A stretch of DNA of 28,779 nt, taken from positions 1 through 28,779 of IMG/VR virus record IMGVR_UViG_3300048835_000899; one strand, 5' to 3'. Origin of the DNA: a virus. Of the stretch, positions 24,601 to 28,779 are shown one piece after another. The notes below the pieces were generated by a model that did no database searches, was not told the origin of the DNA, and saw only the letters and a program-made list of their open reading frames with translations. The position numbers and the translations under genes are program-made. How positions within the stretch are numbered: the stretch's first letter is position 1; every line of letters begins with the position of its first letter.

Positions 24601-25358
24601 GCCTCGACGGTGTGCCTTGCGACATCGTTGGAGCCATGCGCTCAGCTTTGGACGCGCGGAGTGTAGAGCTGGCGCCGACTATGTGGAAAGCGATCGAGGA
24701 GGCGACCTCGTTCAACACTCAACAACCCTTCGACATAGGGGCGGTGCGGAGAATGCTGAGTGCACGCGGTGTCAGCCTGCCGGCCGCCGCTTGGGAAGTT
24801 TTAGAAGAGCTTTCGGCGCGACGTTTCATTCTGGAGTACTATCAGGGCGTTTTCGGCTTTCGATCCCCACAAGTCAGCCGAGCACAACCCGGCCGGCCAG
24901 CCCAGCCAAACTGCGGCCAACCCAGCACAGTGGAGCCTGGATCGGCTAATCCAAGGCGCACCTGCGAGGTGCGCATTCCGGACCGACTTGGCGGCGGTAC
25001 AGCTAGGGCATTCGCGTATGTCGCGCCCGCTCCAGATAACCACCTGCGCATAGAATTGATACAGCCAGATGCTACGCGATTTTTCGTAGGCCTGTTACGC
25101 ATACCGAGTGCTGATATTAATTATGCTTGGATTGATGAGCTTTCTGGCGACTTAATCGTTGAAGACAGCCGCTCTGGCCAATTGTGGCGGATCCTCGCAG
25201 ATCAACGCGCCCTAGCCCGCCTCATGCGACTCAGAGCCTGCGACTCCCCGAATCAGGCCTTGCAATCACCTGCACTATTTGCTGGAATGCCGCCGAGGCG
25301 TGAACTGTGTCAGCGACTGGGGACCCCTAGTTCGCCGTCTCCACAGAGCCCGCCGTAG
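21660..25358 (+). CDS. nSTAND1-type signal-transducing NTPase with transmembrane helix
   Basis: The ATG at 21660 overlaps the previous stop. The 1232-residue protein opens its core with PYPGLRSFTPAEGDVFFGRE (residues 45-64), the nSTAND1 entry signature. Walker A follows, GGSGSGKSS (84-92, K90), then Walker B LLLVIDQFEE (217-225, D221), MRSEEYHRIA (278-287) and SHEALLRNW (about 545-553) at the end of the winged-helix region. A helical linker leads to one membrane segment at about 684-704 (GKIAGAALLLAAGFSGYQWL). The remaining ~525 residues, predicted periplasmic, carry no WD40 or TPR repeats that I can see and would be the sensor. STAND NTPases switch on by ligand-induced oligomerisation. EAD1 proteins nearby are its likely recruits. 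The RiPP precursor starts 14 nt after its stop. Confidence 0.85.
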   Translation: MSSSPHQEDRAAGVADPMARMLEAFDRLQKGESLHDGGARLPPRPYPGLRSFTPAEGDVFFGRERMLRLVREELAAKRLLFVIGGSGSGKSSLVRAGIMPRLTGADRIPGRTGNWYAAEFRPRTAPMEELATSLGDLIAEEFPDQSGGRDLDAAPEGDAKQRAKAARDRFMANFCVESGARADISPARRLLDFVLNELNERDARLTRGFRSGRPNLLLVIDQFEEVFRPEVELLGPAGSRSLHEMLVELHEHLAVENRTLGDKSPRGAGGLYVIATMRSEEYHRIADHPGLARVANSGNFMIDLFDPGSEASASAAQDSDDLRAAIVSPARRVMVGWGLGSEAQHGQQDWPFDPDAVTELLEAARLLSMGIGHRPDVLPLLQHALRVWWEKAVESWRGAGAVTTPLLATAILQGGGTAGAESAVDLVACLESGANEAALKAKHAFVRVLGSDKDGSTDVLAEAALQAIFRALARVDDRGNLARRFADSAAIAEYLIADLEGRRLAVPEGSRILAALDAALRQLSDYGYIAGGELVDGRQRPWDISHEALLRNWSRCRTWLAAPIEAARALESIAQQAPALPPDASPSVLRSSVSKSLISALKTAVGDRPTLPQAWTDLQLEGLLARSEVARSWGVSRASRDDVANVRTRIETTVRSAEVAHRLADDEKAASEARADWQKRLIKLGKIAGAALLLAAGFSGYQWLEARGAHKQTQRILENSVAYGLTTAAVPARAGEWPPVLLAYVLLGADLLHDDRFRNMFEFRDLPERQRIARSDWDWAARSVLGFRYRLIGATEFGNTRTPERTGRLFCVTPSKDDSPENWGQAVASLPLPSSQGSQYAGVRLSQESLLLGTRVRSGESFQAARTDFGILVTQQTRACLSENGTLLVVAQPNNPKPELYELQWTPCPGQRECDSDQNGGQLHARFIPVIAGANAGWEPPQGSFPCAVSVAYYSVPADPEYGAISAASEASLVRISFDPRLDGVPCDIVGAMRSALDARSVELAPTMWKAIEEATSFNTQQPFDIGAVRRMLSARGVSLPAAAWEVLEELSARRFILEYYQGVFGFRSPQVSRAQPGRPAQPNCGQPSTVEPGSANPRRTCEVRIPDRLGGGTARAFAYVAPAPDNHLRIELIQPDATRFFVGLLRIPSADINYAWIDELSGDLIVEDSRSGQLWRILADQRALARLMRLRACDSPNQALQSPALFAGMPPRRELCQRLGTPSSPSPQSPP

Positions 25359-25372
25359 TTGGAGGGGTCCTC

Positions 25373-25576
25373 ATGCTACCCATTGCAAGTGCGCTGCTTG
25401 TTGCGGGCCAATGCGTCTCGGGTGCTTCTGGCTTGTCTTCCGAGCCGGCGATCGCCAGATTGGATGCTATTCGCAGCGCCGTTCTCATCCGTGCGAGCGA
25501 TCGGGCATTCGAGCCGCTCCGAGTTGGCGTGTGTGACACGCGCCCATTAATTTTGGGGCAATTCAGAAACGGCTGA
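25373..25576 (+). CDS. Putative cyclophane RiPP precursor peptide (GrrA-like layout)
   Basis: The 67-residue peptide has GGAGGGG 8-14 nt before its ATG. It starts with a hydrophobic, signal-peptide-like stretch (MLPIASALLVAGQCVSGASG), then a helical segment (IARLDAIRSAVLIRASDR, about 27-44) and a short C-terminus ending LGQFRNG. F-R-N fits the aromatic-x-Asn pattern that GrrM/OscB-type radical SAM enzymes crosslink into three-residue cyclophanes. Known GrrA-type substrates share the layout of signal peptide, helical part and aromatic-x-Asn core but usually have several motifs in a Gly-rich tail; here there is one. The maturase gene begins 28 nt after its stop. The small size leaves room for a chance frame, but position and ribosome binding site argue for a gene. 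Confidence 0.6.
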   Translation: MLPIASALLVAGQCVSGASGLSSEPAIARLDAIRSAVLIRASDRAFEPLRVGVCDTRPLILGQFRNG

Positions 25577-25579
25577 TTA

Positions 25580-25597
25580 CCCCCCCCTCCCCCCCCC
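25580..25597. repeat. Poly-C tract (C8-T-C9) in the maturase leader
   Basis: Eight Cs (25580-25587), one T and nine Cs (25589-25597) fill the gap between the precursor stop and the maturase ATG at 25605. On the other strand this is a G8-A-G9 run. Length changes would alter spacing before the start codon, and no other ribosome binding site is visible. Confidence 0.9.
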
Positions 25598-25604
25598 GAG
25601 ATGG

Positions 25605-26795
25605 ATGGACAAGTCTAGGACCCTGGCCGGCCAGCAGATCGAGCCGAGTGCGCATCTCGTCGGTGTGACGCGTTTGCTGGTGCTTCAGGGAACTCCCTTT
25701 TGCAATATCGACTGTACATACTGTTATCTGCCTGACCGACGTTCTACACGACGAATGTCGCTAGAGGTTGTAAGCGCCGCTATAGATTGGATTTATGAGT
25801 CGAGGCTTGCGGCGAACCCGCTTGAGGTTCTTTGGCATGCGGGTGAGCCGCTTACGATCCCCTTGGCGTGGTACCGCTCCGCGATTGACCTCGCCGACGC
25901 CAGGAAGCCTTCTGGCGCTCGCATCATTTATTCTCTTCAATCGAATGGGATGCTTTTAGATCAGGCTTGGTGCTCCTTCTTCAAGGAGAAGGCGATCAAT
26001 TTAGGAATCAGTTTAGACGGTCCAGAATGGCTGCACGACGCGCACAGGAAAACTCGCGCTGGGAGAGGAACATACCGCCGCGTTGTGGATGCGGTTGCTG
26101 GGCTGCAGAGCCACAATGTTCCGTTCAAGGTTATTTGTGTGATTTCACGAGAATCGCTGCGCGCTCCCGAAGAAATCATCGATTTTTTTGGCGAATTAGG
26201 CGTGAAGATCCTGTGCCTAAACATCGAAGAGCGTGAAGGAGCTAATGAAACGTCTAGTATGGATTTCCCCGGAGCTCGTGCGCAGGTTTCTGAATTCTTT
26301 GACCGGGCTCTGAAAAGGGCACATCGATATCCGTGGCTAATTATACGCGAGCGAGATTCTCTGGTGTCTTGGCTTCATCACGAAGAATTTGGCTTGGTCC
26401 ACGGCAATGAACAGAATTTGCCGCTGCGCATTCTCACTGTGGCGGATGATGGTTCTTTGTACACATTTTCTCCGGAACTAGCAGGCATGAAACATCCAAC
26501 CCTTGGGAAATTGTCAATTGGTAATGTGCTAAGTTGCTCAGTGACCGACATAATACAGTCGCCACGGTATCTAGCAATGGCAGCAGAAGTAAAGGCCGGA
26601 GTTGACGCATGCAGTCGCTCTTGCCGGTATTTTCGCCTTTGTCGGGGCGGCGCACCCGCAAACAAAGTTGCTGAGCATGGGACTTTCAACGCGACAGAGA
26701 CGCTTCATTGCGCGCTTTCTGAACAGACTGTCGCCGACGCGGTTCTGCGCGGACTCGAGATGTCGCTGAGTAGCACTCCGGAGACTTTGCTGTAG
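25605..26795 (+). CDS. Cyclophane-forming radical SAM/SPASM peptide maturase (GrrM/OscB-like)
   Basis: The 396-residue protein has the radical SAM cluster motif C33-x3-C37-x2-C40 in TPFCNIDCTYCYLPDR, and the following RRMS matches the GrrM/OscB family closely. The C-terminal SPASM region has C336, C340 and C346 in CSRSCRYFRLCRGG, then NKVAEHGTFNATETLHC with C369, ligands for an auxiliary iron-sulfur cluster. The enzyme would use S-adenosylmethionine to join an aromatic side chain to a nearby beta-carbon in the precursor. The start at 25605 lacks a clear ribosome binding site because the C-tract precedes it; the ATG at 25601 is out of frame. The gene is visibly richer in AT than the phage genes. 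It is the last gene of the operon. Confidence 0.85.
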   Translation: MDKSRTLAGQQIEPSAHLVGVTRLLVLQGTPFCNIDCTYCYLPDRRSTRRMSLEVVSAAIDWIYESRLAANPLEVLWHAGEPLTIPLAWYRSAIDLADARKPSGARIIYSLQSNGMLLDQAWCSFFKEKAINLGISLDGPEWLHDAHRKTRAGRGTYRRVVDAVAGLQSHNVPFKVICVISRESLRAPEEIIDFFGELGVKILCLNIEEREGANETSSMDFPGARAQVSEFFDRALKRAHRYPWLIIRERDSLVSWLHHEEFGLVHGNEQNLPLRILTVADDGSLYTFSPELAGMKHPTLGKLSIGNVLSCSVTDIIQSPRYLAMAAEVKAGVDACSRSCRYFRLCRGGAPANKVAEHGTFNATETLHCALSEQTVADAVLRGLEMSLSSTPETLL

Positions 26796-26808
26796 CCGGA
26801 CTAGTCGG

Positions 26809-26825
26809 TTAGCGCGGTGCGCTAA
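26809..26825 (+). terminator. Hairpin after the maturase gene
   Basis: TTAGCGC (26809-26815) pairs perfectly with GCGCTAA (26819-26825) around a GGT loop, 13 nt after the stop. No U-tract follows, so termination is uncertain. Confidence 0.4.
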
Positions 26826-27114
26826 GTTCTGCTCCGACGCGCGTACAGGCTCAGGCGCACACGGGTGGCCTTTGAGACAGGCGCGAACGGTATTTTCACC
26901 GGTCGGTTACCGTCTCCGCCAATCGCTCTGCCCCAGAGAGAGTTGTGTTCTCGGTTCCTATCGCTGCTCCATTCTTCTCTCTCACAACCTGTCTCTCCCA
27001 CACGGTGCACCGCGCTGAGGCGCAGGTTTGGCCGTGGTTTGCGCGCGGACCTTGCTGGTTCGACGCCGAAACTACCGCCGAATTCAGGCCGGAGAGAGCG
27101 AAGAGTCTCCAAAC

Positions 27115-27143
27115 CTTGAGGGTAGGCCGATTTGACCCTCAAG
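27115..27143. repeat. 9-bp inverted repeat
   Basis: CTTGAGGGT (27115-27123) and ACCCTCAAG (27135-27143) are perfect complements separated by 11 nt. It lies about 160 nt upstream of the AT-hook gene and could be an operator or a terminator stem without a U-tract. Confidence 0.5.
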
Positions 27144-27203
27144 CTTAAACTATTGATATTAGGCGGCCTTTTCTCGGCGCGATCTTCAGAATTCAGTAAC
27201 CCG

Positions 27204-27224
27204 ATCGCCCCGCAATGCTTGCTT
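27204..27224. repeat. 17-nt repeat, copy 2 (matches 16910-16930)
   Basis: This is the same ATCGCCCCGCAATGCTT core as copy 1, in the same orientation, about 80 nt before the AT-hook gene start. The two copies bracket the first protease, the STAND operon and the RiPP genes. Confidence 0.6.
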
Positions 27225-27305
27225 AGTGCAAACTGTTGATCCGACCCCAACCTTACAATCAACGAATTGCAGCACCGCCGCAGGTATTTCAGAGACCGGA
27301 TCGAC

Positions 27306-28004
27306 ATGGACGACAAAGACCACGTCTTCGCCCGCTTCAAGGACGACAAGCCGGCGTCAGCTGATCGGCGAGAGACGCTGACCATCCCCCGACGCGCCGG
27401 CGCACCGGGAAGCAGGTCCGTTGAGGTGGTGCATGTGCGATCGGGCGGTGCTGTGAGAGACAGGCCGCAGCGCCAGGACCAGTATGTTCGCGCGGCCTCG
27501 TGGGACGGTGGCTTTCCGACGAAGCAGCCATCTCGGGCACCAATGCCGACCCTGCCGGAGGCTCCTGAAGCCGCAGAGCCGGTTACCCACGTCATGCCTG
27601 CCTGGGAGCCAGCGGCGACGGAGGCTGATGCGGCCCCGGTTGAGGAGCCTGTCGTCTCGGCACGTCGGGGCCGAGGGCGGCCTCGCAAGCATCCGGTTGG
27701 GGAGCCCGTGTCGGCACCGGCTGAGACAGCGCAAGTTGAAGAGCCTGCGACGCCGCGCTGGGGCCGCGGGCGGCCTCGGAAGTTGGTAGCGGCAACGGCC
27801 GGCGCAGCGCCCGCTGAGGAGCCTGTCGTCGAAGCAGGCCATGACCCAGGGCGGCCTCGCAAACAGCCGGCCAGCGCGCCGACAAGGCGCGTCGCTGACC
27901 CGTTCAACGCCTCCGACGACGGCGCGAACTGCATGCGCTGCGGCTACGCGATCGAGTCTGCGCGCGAGAAGCGTGGGATGATGACGTGCCTCTCTTGCGA
28001 GTAG
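27306..28004 (+). CDS. AT-hook protein with C-terminal zinc ribbon
   Basis: The ATG at 27306 (MDDKDHVFAR) gives 232 residues; a TTG at 27267 in the same frame is less likely. Three AT-hook motifs occur: RGRGRPRKHP (121-130), GRGRPRKL (153-160) and PGRPRKQP (181-188). They are separated by Ala/Pro/Glu-rich linkers that look duplicated (EEPVV recurs at 113-117 and 171-175). The C-terminus has C209-x2-C212 and C228-x2-C231, a likely zinc ribbon. AT-hooks bind the minor groove of AT-rich DNA, so the protein is probably a nucleoid-associated or regulatory factor, perhaps silencing AT-rich acquired DNA. It may be an ordinary host gene rather than part of the island. Confidence 0.7.
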   Translation: MDDKDHVFARFKDDKPASADRRETLTIPRRAGAPGSRSVEVVHVRSGGAVRDRPQRQDQYVRAASWDGGFPTKQPSRAPMPTLPEAPEAAEPVTHVMPAWEPAATEADAAPVEEPVVSARRGRGRPRKHPVGEPVSAPAETAQVEEPATPRWGRGRPRKLVAATAGAAPAEEPVVEAGHDPGRPRKQPASAPTRRVADPFNASDDGANCMRCGYAIESAREKRGMMTCLSCE

Positions 28005-28248
28005 GTCGCGCATCCAGACATTGGCTGGGAACTGCAGGTCCGCCTTGAACACCTTGGACATAAAGGCGGACCCCCCGCACAAACGGCTCCGAGGGTTCGG
28101 CTTCAAGTGCTTTAGTGCCAACGAGAGATCCACCGTAGTGGCCGCCACCGAGCCGCCAGCGGTTCCCCCGAAGAAGCCGTGACAGGTTTCCGATTGCACT
28201 ATGCTCCTAGCGAGGCAAGATTGGGGAACCTCTAAAACAGGGACAACT

Positions 28249-28779
28249 TTGCAGATTTTTAAGATCATCCAGGTCGGGGACGTCCATTACACCGACTTAG
28301 AGAACACGACATCGCCGGTCGACAACAAGGATCCAGGCTTTCCCGGCGCCTTGTCCGCAGCAATCGGCACTACTCCACTACAGTCGATCTTTCGCGCTGT
28401 TGCGAGATGTATAGAGGAAGAAGGCCCCGAAGTGGTGGCCTTCATGGGTGATTTCACCAACCGCGGCGACACTCAAGGCTTGAATGACTGCCTCAACTAT
28501 CTACGCGGGCTTTTCCCTACAAACTGGGGGCCTGGATCGGCACCGACATGTCAACTCCTCATCGGCAACCATGACGTTGACCGAAAGAAGGACCCGGAAA
28601 CGGAAGACCGCTACCACGACATTAACGTGGCCATCCAGAACGCAGGTTTCCCGTGCGCCAGCGTCCTTCAACCCGAAGAGCTGGTTTTTGGCGAAGCGTC
28701 CGCGGCCGAGCTTCGCGTGTATGGCATCAACAGTTCCCGAGGGTGTGGTCAGGTGCGCCTCCTCGGCGGATTGCTGGCC
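28249..28779 (+). CDS. Calcineurin-like metallophosphoesterase, N-terminal part (runs off window)
   Basis: The frame is open to the right edge, giving 177 residues. The TTG at 28249 is preferred as start because AGGGA lies 5-9 nt upstream and the product then begins directly with the first strand (QIFKIIQVGDVHY). The in-frame ATG at 28201 would add 16 residues but has no site. Metal-binding motifs in order are V-G-D-V-H (residues 9-13), M-G-D-F-T-N-R-G-D and I-G-N-H-D-V-D, the D-x-H / G-D-x5-G-D / G-N-H-D set of calcineurin-like phosphoesterases that bind two metal ions. Substrate cannot be told; family members cleave phosphomonoesters, phosphodiesters, nucleotides or DNA. It might belong to another defence module, since such enzymes occur there, but the rest lies outside. 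Confidence 0.75.
   Translation, partial: MQIFKIIQVGDVHYTDLENTTSPVDNKDPGFPGALSAAIGTTPLQSIFRAVARCIEEEGPEVVAFMGDFTNRGDTQGLNDCLNYLRGLFPTNWGPGSAPTCQLLIGNHDVDRKKDPETEDRYHDINVAIQNAGFPCASVLQPEELVFGEASAAELRVYGINSSRGCGQVRLLGGLLA

Larger units (their letters stand above)
26796..27305. other. Intergenic region between the maturase and the AT-hook gene
   Basis: No convincing gene is seen in 510 bp; the long reverse frame across it is an antisense shadow of the AT-hook gene. It holds a short hairpin next to the maturase stop, a 9-bp inverted repeat at 27115-27143, the second copy of a 17-nt repeat at 27204, and a TACAAT (27254-27259) that could be a -10 element for the next gene but lacks a good -35. Confidence 0.6.

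Noticed and set aside
27640-27860. Repeated DNA blocks that could suggest a CRISPR-like array
   Set aside because: The repeats encode AT-hook motifs and linkers in one reading frame and differ in spacing; there are no uniform repeats and spacers anywhere in the window.
26822-27934. A 370-residue reverse frame covering the intergenic gap and AT-hook gene
   Set aside because: Most of it mirrors the AT-hook repeats (Arg/Gly/Ser-rich low complexity); the part in the gap shows no recognisable domain.
28021-28182. A short + strand frame ending in a proline/lysine-rich tail after the AT-hook gene
   Set aside because: There is no ribosome binding site, only a TTG start, and the frame extends back into the AT-hook gene; it is too short to support.
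1-28779. tRNA, rRNA, integrase, attachment site or insertion sequence
   Set aside because: I looked for conserved tRNA arms, recombinase motifs and terminal inverted repeats with a transposase and saw none, so prophage borders cannot be placed.

Overview
The window is high-GC DNA (roughly 70% GC in its left half by eye) with tightly packed, ATGA-overlapping genes. It is most consistent with an alphaproteobacterium, probably a Roseomonas-like member of the Acetobacteraceae; this is inferred from protein style and base composition, and no rRNA or tRNA is present to confirm it. Three parts can be separated.

(1) Positions 1-15658 hold the head-tail and lysis half of a siphovirus-type prophage, nearly all on the + strand. 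In order: the end of the major capsid protein, a DUF2190 capsid cement protein, a peptidoglycan-hydrolase-like protein with a C-terminal membrane anchor, an overlapping i-spanin/o-spanin pair, a head-tail joining protein, a small holin-like membrane protein, a DUF6441 protein, a tail completion-like protein, the tail tube, tail assembly chaperones joined by a G GGA AAC -1 frameshift site, the tape measure, a distal tail protein, a DUF2163-type hub, a DUF6950/NlpC-like protein, a J-like tail tip protein and a pectate-lyase-fold tailspike. The terminase and portal would lie left of the window. Between the tail tube and the chaperones sits a cargo insertion of about 2.4 kb (4902-7315). It carries a DarT-like ADP-ribosyltransferase, a decayed copy of the 3' end of the tail tube gene, and a reverse-strand gene with PIN-like motifs.

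(2) Positions 15774-26795 hold a predicted biological-conflict (defence or self/non-self) island directly after the tailspike. Two trypsin-like protease genes run leftward; one carries an N-terminal EAD1 adaptor domain. A divergent rightward operon encodes a protein with a pesticin/T4-type lysozyme-like domain, an orphan EAD1 protein with an unassigned C-terminal region, a 1232-residue nSTAND1 NTPase with one membrane helix, a 67-residue putative RiPP precursor ending in a Phe-Arg-Asn motif, and a GrrM/OscB-like radical SAM/SPASM cyclophane-forming maturase. Start/stop overlaps (ATGA) and gaps of 14 and 28 nt tie these five genes together. The working model, an inference, is that the membrane-anchored STAND NTPase senses a stimulus, recruits the EAD1 proteins through EAD1-EAD1 contacts and so activates the EAD1-linked protease or other effectors. 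The modified peptide would be either the sensed ligand or a secreted product.

(3) Positions 27306-28779 hold an AT-hook/zinc-ribbon protein and the first part of a calcineurin-like metallophosphoesterase that runs off the right edge.

Base composition falls towards the right, most clearly in the radical SAM gene, which suggests that part of the island has a different origin from the phage genes.
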